Source: Purshia tridentata | Taxonomy: Eukaryota; Streptophyta; Magnoliopsida; Rosales; Rosaceae | Assembly: GCA_003254885.1 (NCBI GenBank) | Contig: QANT01000874.1 | Location: 1 to 44,840, forward strand | DNA: 44,840 nucleotides | Reading direction: 5' to 3' | Shown here: piece by piece, positions 1 through 9,677 of the stretch | Layout of the letters: each line of letters opens with the position of its first letter | Numbering within the stretch: the stretch's first letter is position 1 | The notes under the pieces: model-generated | Told to the model about the DNA's origin: nothing | The model's input: only the letters and a program-made list of their open reading frames with translations | Databases searched by the model: none | Program-made: the position numbers and the translations under genes

Positions 1-300
1 AAGGCACAGGTGTTTCTTCATTGAGGTCTTGAGTTTGATTCACAAGGCTTCTAGTTTCTGTCATAAAATTTTAATATTAAAATAATAAAATGTATATGTA
101 ATCGGGGCAGGGCCGGGGACGGGGGACCAAATACCATCCCCGCCCCCGACTCGGGTCCCCATTTAAATCCCCGAATCCGAACCCGGCCCCGTTTATCATC
201 CCCATCGGGTTTTAATCGGATCGGATCCCCGCGGGGACCCGAACCCGCGGGGATTTTTGCCATCCCTAGTCACATCTCTTTGACACATATGAAAAAGACC
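1..300. mobile_element. Probable hAT-type transposon terminal region
   Basis: About 105-262 is strikingly GC-rich compared with its surroundings and is built from degenerate repeats of CCCGCGGGGACCCGAACCC-like units. It ends at about 269 with TTTTTGCCATCCCTA. Read on the minus strand this begins TAGGGATGGCAAAAA, which resembles the TAGGGATG/CAGGGATG termini of Ac/Ds-like hAT elements. The opposite end is not visible and probably lies left of the window. The open frame on the minus strand here is a by-product of the repeat and is not a gene. Confidence 0.5.
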
Positions 301-313
301 AAGACCAAAAAAN

Positions 314-350
<37 letters not shown>
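301..350. repeat. Poly-A run with one N
   Basis: About 45 A residues are interrupted by a single N at 313. This looks like a sequencing or assembly compromise in a homopolymer. Any reading frame crossing it is unreliable. Confidence 0.9.
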
Positions 351-352
<2 letters not shown>

Positions 353-739
353 AGCATGGATCATGCATTTTGCAGCAAGCTAGCCCCAACCCCATTCTCC
401 CTCTCTCCCACTCACCACGGTGATCATAATAACAGTTATGATGAGCCCGTAGATCCCCAACGGTCCAACCATCACCAGCTCCGGTCGCATCACTCACATC
501 GAGCCACGCCCACCCCACTTTTCGTGGTCCCGTAGGCCGCACCCATGCCTGCGTGTAATATAAAATTTCCTTTAAATTTTTTAGAAAAAAGTAATGAATT
601 CAAAATTCTAAAGAAATGGTAGTAAAGGAAAATAACACATATGAATTATAACAATATAGCAGCAAAAAATAACTATAATTATTAATTGATGCATATATAG
701 TTTTGACTAATACCATCAGTTTGAACTGTTGCTAAATTG

Positions 740-874
740 TTAATTGGAGGTGCTGCGCATACTAAATATGTCCGAGCCAGCATTAGTAGTTGATGCAGCT
801 GCAGTTAGAATGAGCAACAAAGTCACCTTCAACACCACCATTTTCTTCAACCTCATCTCCATTTCGATCATCTC
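740..874 (-). CDS. Possible remnant or first exon of a secreted protein (unrecognised)
   Basis: On the minus strand a frame from an ATG near 862 reads MEMRLKKMVVLKVTLLLILT and then an Ala/Thr-rich segment ending TTNAGSDIF. This has the shape of an N-terminal signal peptide with a plausible cleavage after NA. The frame stops at 740 after about 40 residues. A GT just after the codons for SDIF could be a donor, so this may be the first exon of a longer gene, for example a secreted cell-wall enzyme. I could not find a convincing downstream exon in 1-740. It may equally be a decayed fragment or chance. Confidence 0.2.
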   Translation of the reverse strand, partial: EMIEMEMRLKKMVVLKVTLLLILTAAASTTNAGSDIFSMRSTSN

Positions 875-994
875 ACTTTCCCTAAAATCTTTCAATTCTG
901 ATGTGTTGGTAGTCAAGCCAGTAGGCAAATTTATAGGGCAAAAAGTGTTGCTGGATCTTGAAGAAACAATTAATACTGCATGCAGATGATACAT

Positions 995-2849
995 ACGTGT
1001 TCATGATGAGATTAATATATACACCTAATATCCAATAAAACACGTACAAATTAAATTAAGTGTGTAAAACTTTTACTACATTACTACGTACCTCACTATA
1101 GATTTAAGATTTATGTATCTTCATGAGCTTGTTAACTTTTTAGGACCCGAGCAAGGGCAATAATTAAATCAGGAATCTTAAGAATCCATTTAAGATTTAC
1201 ATGGATAGCATAATTGTTTAACGATCAAGATGATCAAGTTTTGACTCGCTGAGTCAAAAGTCACAATATTAATTAACACTACAGAAGACATTTTGTTTTT
1301 GGTAGCACACCACAGAAATCTTTAAGCCTTAGTCATATTGAAAGTTTTGTACATGATTTCATGAGGTGCACGAGGAAATGATTAGAAGACTAAAAAGTGG
1401 GGAAAATAGTTGCAACTTGCAATTAACTTTTTCTAAAGCATTTCTTTATTGGCCTAATTACCTCAAAGTTCAAATTAACATATTAAAGAGAGGTTGCTCG
1501 GTCTTCGATCTCATTATTTACATAATCTAATGTGAGCCAACTATGATATCTTTCTGTTGTCGTACTTGAATGATGGAATCACAAGAGGAATTGAAAGTGG
1601 TCTCAAAAGTTTTTTTTTTAAAAAAAATCTATTAAAAATTAATAATGGTGACTAAAATATAAGTATATGTTACCAAGATTTGCAAATAAGTATGAAGTAG
1701 AGGTGCTTTGGTTATCACCAAGGTGTAGCACGTCCACTATGTTATGTGTGAAAGTGTGAATATATGTTTTCTTGTGAGAACGTGAAAGCAATGGATACCT
1801 GACAAGTGCAGACAAATGGTCTCTGCCAGGAAATGGGCTTCCATTAGAAACTCAACCAGCCAGTCAACCTGGCTTCAGAATGAAATGAGGCATGTATGTG
1901 ATTCGATCATAGCAGACAACACAAAATGGGTCATAATTACTTCTGTCTACTCTGCTTTTCTTTGTTTATTTTGATGAGTAGCTTTAAATTTCAAAGTTTC
2001 AAGTTTCAACCATGCACAAATTTAGTTTAGAAACTCAAGTATCTTAATTCGTATACAGTAGAGGAAAGAAAATACCATAAAAAGTTCTCAGTTGATGTTT
2101 GCTTACTGTGAAAATTGATTGCCAAAATGGATTATCTTTTAGGAGTACTTTGAAGTCACTCTTTTCAGTATTGCTCATTTTTGTTGATGGGTTTTTGTTT
2201 ACATGGCTTCTTCCGTATTCTGTGGAGGGTCTGATTACGTAGTGCATGTGGGGAGCAGATATTTGCATGTGGGGAGCTGAAATGTGAAAAATGCCAGAGG
2301 GCTTTTGCTTTTCTCAAGAGAATCAAACTTACCAACTGTTTACTGTTTTGTGTAAGGAAAAAAATCAGAAGACGCTTATCTTGTGAAACGGTGCAAAAGG
2401 GTCAGAGGGGTTAAAATTTCAGTGAAAATTCTTGAAAAAAGCTCATTGTCATTCGACCCCAACATTTACCTGAAAGCTCAGATCAGGCGCAAGAAAAGTG
2501 GTTCTGCTTTTTAATTTTTCTTTATACTCCTCCTCATAGTCATAGACCTATTTTATTTCTCTGGTTGGCTACTTTGATATATCTGCAACAAAACCAGCAG
2601 CAAGTGAAAGTTTGAAAATTGCCCCTTTTTTTTCCTTTTTCCTTTCCTCTAAAAGTCCCTTTTGCTAGCCTAAATAATCTTTTAAACATCATCAGTCAAT
2701 CTTTTCCTCTCTTTCTGGTTGTATTCTTATATTGCAGAAATCCATTCACAGATCTAGTCCTTTATCCCATGCTTTGTACATCTGTGGTTTGCTAACTTTT
2801 CTGTGAGGTTTTATTACATCATTCCATTAATTGTGTCTTTGTCACTTAG
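995..2849. other. Intergenic, no gene seen
   Basis: AT-rich DNA with no sustained coding frame on either strand and no recognisable RNA gene. It ends in the pyrimidine-rich leader region of the gene starting at 2850. Confidence 0.6.
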
Positions 2850-3689
2850 ATGCTCTTCCATTTTATGCATATGGGTGACCAATCGGCTAAGAATCAGCTC
2901 TGTTCCGCATTTTGCTTTGCCAGACTTGTACTGCTATGTGTTGCTGTCCTAATTCCTTCTTTAGTTTTCATTTTCTTTCTAAGCTTTGAGGTCTTCCATT
3001 TCCTTGTTACAATTCCAATTTTGATCCTTTCAACCATTTTGGTGCTCAAAACCACAAAGAAAAAGGTGATTTTGGTTGAGAAACCAGTTGGGAATCATCT
3101 CTGTGGCCAAGACGACCTGCCTGAAGAGGAAGTTAGAGAGCAACTAGTGCAAGAAGTACTACTAGAAAATGAAAAAGAGGTAGGGGATGAACTGCATTCA
3201 GCTGTGGAAACTGAAAAAGAGGTTGTGGAAGGACTGAACCAGTTGGTAGAGACTGTCAAACAAACTGCTCAACAAAGTGAAAATAGTACAATTTATGACT
3301 ACCAGGTTGAACTGTTTGATGGTCCATCAGATGCTGAATTCAGTGATGAATCAGTACCAAGTGAGAATTTTGATCTCATGAATTGGATGTGTACCAACAA
3401 TGTGGGTCAAACAGTTAAAACTTCTGTTGGTTCAGTCTCTGATGAGGATGATGATGATAGCCTCATTGAGATCAAGCTACCAGGCAGTGAGTCAGGTGGG
3501 CTAGAGGAAGAGCCAAAGGAAAAGCTGCAAACAAGTTTGCCAGATTTCTTGCCAGAATCCATTTTCAGGGAACAAGGTCCAAGAGAACTCTTAGCAGATA
3601 TCAATGAGATGAATGAGGAAGAGAATCTGATTGAGATTGACATTTCCATGGGCTCTATCAAGTGTCCAAGGTTTGAGATTAAAGCATGA
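2850..3689 (+). CDS. Unknown plant membrane-anchored acidic protein, single exon
   Basis: An uninterrupted 279-aa frame that I do not recognise as a named family. Residues about 26-66 are strongly hydrophobic and could form two closely spaced membrane helices. A KTTKKK basic stretch follows at about 67-72, and then a long, acidic, probably disordered tail runs from about 75 to 279. The tail holds two similar short motifs, DSLIEIKLPG at about 207-216 and NLIEIDISMG near 259-268, and ends GSIKCPRFEIKA. The repeated LIEI motif in an acidic context suggests a conserved peptide that binds something. In-frame Met codons at residues 6 and 8 are alternative starts, and the first ATG was used. The small frame on the opposite strand is a shadow. 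The layout resembles uncharacterised plant transmembrane proteins; function is unknown. Confidence 0.8.
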   Translation: MLFHFMHMGDQSAKNQLCSAFCFARLVLLCVAVLIPSLVFIFFLSFEVFHFLVTIPILILSTILVLKTTKKKVILVEKPVGNHLCGQDDLPEEEVREQLVQEVLLENEKEVGDELHSAVETEKEVVEGLNQLVETVKQTAQQSENSTIYDYQVELFDGPSDAEFSDESVPSENFDLMNWMCTNNVGQTVKTSVGSVSDEDDDDSLIEIKLPGSESGGLEEEPKEKLQTSLPDFLPESIFREQGPRELLADINEMNEEENLIEIDISMGSIKCPRFEIKA

Positions 3690-5087
3690 GTTGCAAAAAC
3701 TCAAAATGTCAATTAATGCTCCAAATTTTGATCTGTGAGTTTGCAGTTATAAACCAGCTAGGCTAAAGTCCAAATCTGAATGAATTTCATTACTAAATTC
3801 TTGTTTCTTTATTGATTATCTGGGCATTTATTAGAAGGGAAAGGGATTGGTAATTCCTCTTCTTGCTAAAGACTCTTCTAACTCTACTACCTATGACCTT
3901 TGTTCCCAAGTGCCAGGGACTACAAGGGATTGGTTTGTTGAACACTATGCTTTATATAATACACAAGATGGCAGATCATGTATATTTTAGTTGATACCAT
4001 CATTTCTCATTATTTTTCTATTGTCGTAGTTTTTTTTGTTTTTTTATATTTAATAAATACATATTACAAACTACAAGCTTACATGTAACATGATTACATC
4101 TTATTTTTTTGACATTAGAAGGAATTAGAGACCACCAGTCTTAAATCAATAAAGTGTGGTAGCTTAAGAAATGAGGACAGTCCTAGACCCCGTCCATATC
4201 TCCTCTAAATTCTAAATGTCATACATTACATTGATCTAAGGTCCTGTTTGGCTTGCGAAATTGAGATTTGAGAATAGGACAATAATTTCATTCTCATATT
4301 TTGTTAGTGCAACTATGGGAAAGTAATTCATACTCTAAAGGAAAGGGATGCCCCAAAAAAGGACCTGAAAATGAAAGCCCTCATCCAACTTGGGTTTCTA
4401 TTTAAGGCTTTTGCCATAGGATAATAGGATAGAACTTGTGGGAAAATTCACTTTGGGCCAGTACTTGTCGCAATCCCACTACAGTTAAAGTGTACTTCCA
4501 GTGAGCATATAGTAGTGGATTTAGCATAAACTAAAAACAAAAAGGGTAAGCATCAAACATGTACGTCTATGTTTATTAACAATTTCATTTTGTAGTGCAT
4601 ATGAAAATTGAATCAAGATCGAGCACAAGTATCAACAAGATGCTATTATCACACGACACACACCATGCATAACATTTTGATGTACGCACAACGTCAACTG
4701 GAGGGGAGGTCAGGATTCATTGTATCTACGCAAAATTCTCATCCCCAGCCCCAAAATTCTTCATCGTTGATTTTTAATCCAAAATGATATATATCAACAA
4801 ACCAAAAGACTTTAATTTCGATACTGAACGTGATATATATATATCAAATGTATTTTTGTCCAAAAAATAATTATTTTTAGATTTAAAGTCAAAAAAATAA
4901 TTTCAGTATTAAAAAGGTTATTTCACAAAAAAAAATTAAGAATTTTATTTTTGATTGAATTTAAGTACAAAAGTGAGTAGGTGGACCGCATGTTGCATAC
5001 CAATTACCAAATACCAATCACCAAAATTCAAAAGAAAAAAAAAAAGTTACACTAAAAGCTGAATATTCGCAAATGAGCATTTCACAG
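3690..5087. other. Intergenic, AT-rich
   Basis: No coding frame or RNA gene is evident. A GGTCCTGTTTGGCTTGCGAA motif at about 4240 resembles the ends of some plant transposons, but I could not find a matching second end. Short AT-rich simple repeats are present near 4830. Confidence 0.5.
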
Positions 5088-5095
5088 TATAAATA
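5088..5095 (+). promoter_or_regulatory. Candidate TATA box of the ICDH gene
   Basis: TATAAATA lies 152-159 bases upstream of the ATG at 5247. With usual plant spacing, transcription would begin near 5118-5128 and give a leader of about 120-130 nt. Confidence 0.45.
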
Positions 5096-5246
5096 ATAGA
5101 GGATTGTCGTGTGCTTTGTTAGTGTGCGTACCTCCTTAGTCAAGTTACTCGGCGACTCTCTAGTCTCTCTGCCGCTTTTAAAGAGTCGCGGATCCATTCA
5201 ATACTTATCTACCACTCTACCAACCGATCTACCGGCCAAGAGAAAC

Positions 5247-8200
5247 ATGGCGTTTGAGAAGATCAAGGTGTCCAACCCCATCGTTGAGATGGACGGTGAG
5301 ATTTCCATCTTTTTGCTCCGATCTGATTGTTTCCATGCCCATGCTGCTGATCTGATTGTTTCTGTTCGATAACTTCGAAGCTTAATTCTTGACGTCTGTA
5401 AACTGTTAATTCTTTTTGTCTTCCGAAATGGCTGGTTGGTTTTATTTGTTTCAGTAAAAACAACAGCTAAAAAGAAAACCCATTAACCTGAAATGATCTT
5501 ACTTGTTTTTTACCGAGAAAACAATTGGAAAACGAAAAATTCGACTGTTTATCGGAGATCTGTACAAAATAATGTTGATCACTACTGCGAAGATTTGTCT
5601 GATGAAGTTTGATCTCTGGATACTAGTGGGTCTCCAGCTTTACCTGTTCAGACCAAATATATAATTTATTCGAGCCTCTAAGACTTTTGTTAAATGAATG
5701 AATGTGATTCACCCTTCAAGTGTTTTACTAAATTGATTATGCACACTTCGCATCTCATATGTATTCTCTGACCCAGTGTCCTAAATGATTTCAATACTGA
5801 TCATCAATTCAATATTTGATTAAGAATATATTAAAACACTATTTTTTAAGTCATGAAGTATGTACAACATCTCAGTTTAAGAGGGAAAGACTAATATGCA
5901 TGATCCTTGTCAAATGGACTGGAACCCAAGAGTGTTAACACTGGGCGGCACACATGCACTTTTTATACAAATTTACTCCAACTTTGCAAATTTCATTTTC
6001 TGTGTTCACTGGTTGAAGAACTTTCACTCTCTCTCTCTTAATATGTGTCTTCTGATATGTGGTACAGGAGATGAAATGACTAGAATTTTCTGGAAGTCAA
6101 TAAAGGATAAGGTTATTCAATAATTTCCTTACTCACCAATATTCTTTTTGTCAATATAGATTTTTCTGCTCAATATTTTGATTCATTTTATGTTTATTTT
6201 CTCTTTGTTGTATCTGCAGCTTATTTTCCCCTTTGTGGAATTGGACATCAAGTACTTTGACCTTGGTCTTCCTCATCGTGATGCCACCGAAGATAGAGTT
6301 ACTGTTGAAAGTGCAGAGGCTACTCTTAAGTACGCGCTATTGCATCTCTACCTAAAGTTTTAAGAATGAACATTTTCGCTTAAGTCGTCATTGCTATCTC
6401 TAAAGTGGTATGGGTTAGTATTTGGTCAGTCAGGGGCTCAGGATGGTAATTAGACCATAAAATGTTGTTTTATGCCACCCTTTTGGTTTTATGGTACCTC
6501 CTTCATTCCCCTTAAAGCACCCAGATGTTTGTGCATTCAAGGAAATAGGGGAAATAGAAAAAAGAGCCTAAAGAACTTTTTTACTTGAATATATCTGATG
6601 TTCATTTTGCATCTCTAACACCCGGTATTTTAGGTACAATGTAGCAATCAAATGTGCGACTATCACGCCAGGTATACTTTTCTGAACATGTAGGGAATTA
6701 GGCATTCATTTGTTCACGTTGAACTCCACAGGCCTTAGCACTTTTACTGGAATATTAATACTTTCAATCACCACTAGGAATGGAAAATCCATAATATTTT
6801 GGTTATAATTGACAGATGAAGCTCGTGTGAAGGAGTTTAACTTGAAGCAGATGTGGAGGAGTCCCAATGGGACTATTAGGAATATTTTGAATGGTTAGTG
6901 AACGTGTAGCTATATCTTTTCATCCTTTGAAAAGTTTTTTGGGTAAATTACAGGGGCTTCTGTCTTTTCTACAGGTACTGTTTTCAGAGAACCCATTCTT
7001 TGCAAAAACATCCCTCGCCTTATCCCAGGTATTTTAATTTCACATTGTGTCTGTATAAATTTTGGTTGGAGTGGAACCATGCTGATTGTTGTGGTTTCAG
7101 GTTGGACGCAGGCAATATGCATTGGAAGACATGCTTTTGGTGATCAATATCGAGCAACTGATTTAGTTGTTAAAGGACCTGGGAAACTGAAAATGGTGTT
7201 TGGTAAACTTATATTTTTGCTTGAAAGTGTATGAGATTTTATGTCATTTAAATTTAGTTAAGATTATTAATGCAAAGTACAACTTGATAGCAGAAAAGTT
7301 TTATTTTTTATTTTTTTTATTTTTATCATTTCTTGTCTTATTTCTTGATATAAGGGATTTCTAAGAAAAGATCGAAAATGCTTGCAGTTCCGGAAGGGAA
7401 GGATGAGAAGACAGAACTGGAAGTGTTCAACTTTACAGGGGAGGGGGGAGTAGCATTGTCCATGTACAACACCGATGAGGTTGATTTGATAATCCCGTTG
7501 TGTTTCAGTTGAAACAGTTTCTTGATTGCTGTGAGTCACTCTGTTTGTTCCTTTGTTTTATATTTGTCTTGGGTATGCAGTCCATCCGTGCTTTTGCAGA
7601 GGCATCCATGACCACTGCTTATGAGAAAAAGTGGCCTCTTTATCTTAGCACAAAAAATACTATTCTTAAGAAGTATGATGGAAGGTATGTAGATTATATG
7701 AATCTATATTAAGCCAGTTTTCAAATACTTATCATTTTACTTACCATTCTCTAAAATATGTATGTCTTGTTTATTCATGAGATAAGATTCAAGGACATAT
7801 TTCAAGAAGTTTATGAAGCCAATTGGAAATCTAAGTATGAAGCTGCTGGCATATGGTGAGTATCCTAGTGATTTTACTTTACAATGATGGATTTTCAGGT
7901 CAAATTGTTTGGTATTGACTTTATATTATTGAACTGGAAGGTATGAACACCGTCTCATTGACGATATGGTGGCTTATGCACTTAAAAGCGAAGGTGGGTA
8001 TGTTTGGGCATGCAAGAATTATGATGGAGATGTGCAAAGTGATTTCTTAGCCCAAGGTTTGTATGACAGACTGTTGGCTACCTTTTCTTCGTCTATCATC
8101 AAAGATTTGACACACAGAAGGTTATAGTTTTTAATTTCTGGTTGCATTACAGGGTTTGGATCTCTTGGATTGATGACATCAGTACTGGTATGTTATAACT

Positions 8201-8860
8201 ACGTGTATACTCCCTCTTTCATCTTTCCTCCCTTCCTTTTCTCAATACATTATCTTTTCTGTGTGAATCCTTGTTCTTCGCTTACTGGAGCGTTTCATGG
8301 GTGCAGGTGTGCCCAGATGGGAAGACTATAGAAGCAGAAGCTGCCCATGGTACAGTTACTCGGCATTACAGGGTTCACCAGAAAGGAGGTGAAACCAGCA
8401 CGAACAGCATAGCTTCTATCTTTGCTTGGACAAGAGGGCTTGCTCACAGGTAAAGAAAGTTATATTTTCCAAGTTGGTTCTTCTTGTGGATATCTTAAGG
8501 TTCATTGATAAAATTATTAAATGAGAATTCAATTGTTTCTGTTAACAGGGCGAAGCTGGATGACAATGCTAAACTTTTGGATTTCACCCAGAAACTGGAA
8601 GCAGCTTGTATTGGAACTGTGGAATCTGGGAAAATGACCAAGGATCTCGCACTAATTATTCATGGACCTAAGTAAGTTTCTAATAGATTGTTGTATCTTC
8701 ATCGCACCACCCATGTGGGTTGTATATTCTGTCTTTATATGAGCAGCGATTTCATTTATAACAAGCTTACGCGTGATGCAGGCTTGCTAGGAACCACTAC
8801 TTGAATACGGAAGAGTTCATTGATGCTGTGGCAGAGGAACTTGAAGCAAGGCTTTCTTGA
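5247..8860 (+). CDS. ICDH: Cytosolic NADP-dependent isocitrate dehydrogenase
   Basis: Converts isocitrate to 2-oxoglutarate with NADPH production; supplies 2-oxoglutarate for nitrogen assimilation and NADPH for redox balance. Fifteen exons: 5247-5295, 6068-6111, 6220-6329, 6634-6671, 6816-6893, 6975-7028, 7101-7202, 7388-7479, 7581-7684, 7787-7855, 7941-8056, 8153-8187, 8307-8449, 8549-8671, 8782-8860. They total 1236 nt and give 411 aa, the usual length for the plant cytosolic form. The start [17 protein letters not shown] is typical. Isocitrate ligands are S96, N98, R102 and R111 in [17 protein letters not shown]. Metal Asp residues are D254, D277 and D281. The NADP site is [13 protein letters not shown] with R316 and H317. 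The C-terminus is EARLS, with no peroxisomal SKL-type signal, and there is no ATG-initiated transit peptide, so the cytosolic form is inferred. All junctions are GT..AG. Confidence 0.96.
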
Positions 8861-9576
8861 ATCATAGATGTATGTGAACACTTGCAGACTTGACTCTATT
8901 CATCGAATATTAGATCCTTTCTGTTTTGGGCGTCATTTATGAAAAGTAATGTTAAGCCGGGCAAATATTATTACACATGAATTTCATGCAAAATATGGGT
9001 TCATTTGGATATTGTTATTGCTTCTCTCATTTTCTTGTGGTTTTCATGTTTTCTTAAGAAACTATTGTACCCGGTCCGTTTTTATTTTATTTTATTATAG
9101 TAGCCTTTTCATTTATTATTACATTTAAGAATTTGTTGAAGTAAAATGTGTCTGGGTTGTGTTTCAGGGACAGGCTACTGTGGACACTCATTTTGTACTT
9201 TCAAAAGAATAATGGAGGATGGAAAAAGGGAAGACAGGGTAGCAGAATTTTCTACCTGGTGTTATGTTAGAGATGTAGGCTCATTTGGATTTTGAGTGTA
9301 TTAGATTCTTGTGCACCATTTGGTTTATGGGATTTGCTGTTTTGCATGTTGTTTCCTCTTGCTCAGTTGCTGGCTTCGGCAGTTTTATGATATTAAGCAG
9401 AAAAATAAGAGAATAATTTGTGATTCTTTGCTAGGAGCAGGTTAACGTCAAAATACCCCGCAATTTTTACAGCATTGTGGTTTTGAGCCCCCCTTAAAGA
9501 TAGGGACTTGTATGTTGAACCATGCGAACATACACAAAGATACAAATGCAAAGAAAAAGGAAAATTTGAAACACAT
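8861..9576. other. ICDH 3' region and convergent intergenic spacer
   Basis: Contains the ICDH 3' untranslated region. A candidate 3'-UTR intron could end at TGTGTTTCAG near 9168, but this is not proven. ICDH and the following kinase gene are convergent, so the two 3' ends meet here. No other gene is visible. Confidence 0.5.
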
Positions 9577-9677
9577 TAGGTTGAAGTCATTCGCAAGAGG
9601 AAATAATCAATATGCCCTTTAAAATCACAATAGGTTGGAAGTCATTCGCAAGAGGAAACAATCAACATACCCCTTGC
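9577..9677. repeat. 54-bp tandem duplication across the kinase stop codon
   Basis: Two adjacent near-identical units begin at 9577 (TAGGTTGAAGTCATTCGCAA) and at 9631 (TAGGTTGGAAGTCATTCGCA). Each continues GAGGAAAYAATCAAYATRCCC. The right-hand unit carries the last codons and stop of the minus-strand kinase gene; the left-hand unit lies in its 3' region. Confidence 0.85.

Noticed and set aside
4240..4300. GGTCCTGTTTGG motif as a transposon end (a similar one lies near 32030)
   Set aside because: No matching opposite end or target duplication was found near either copy, so no element can be delimited.
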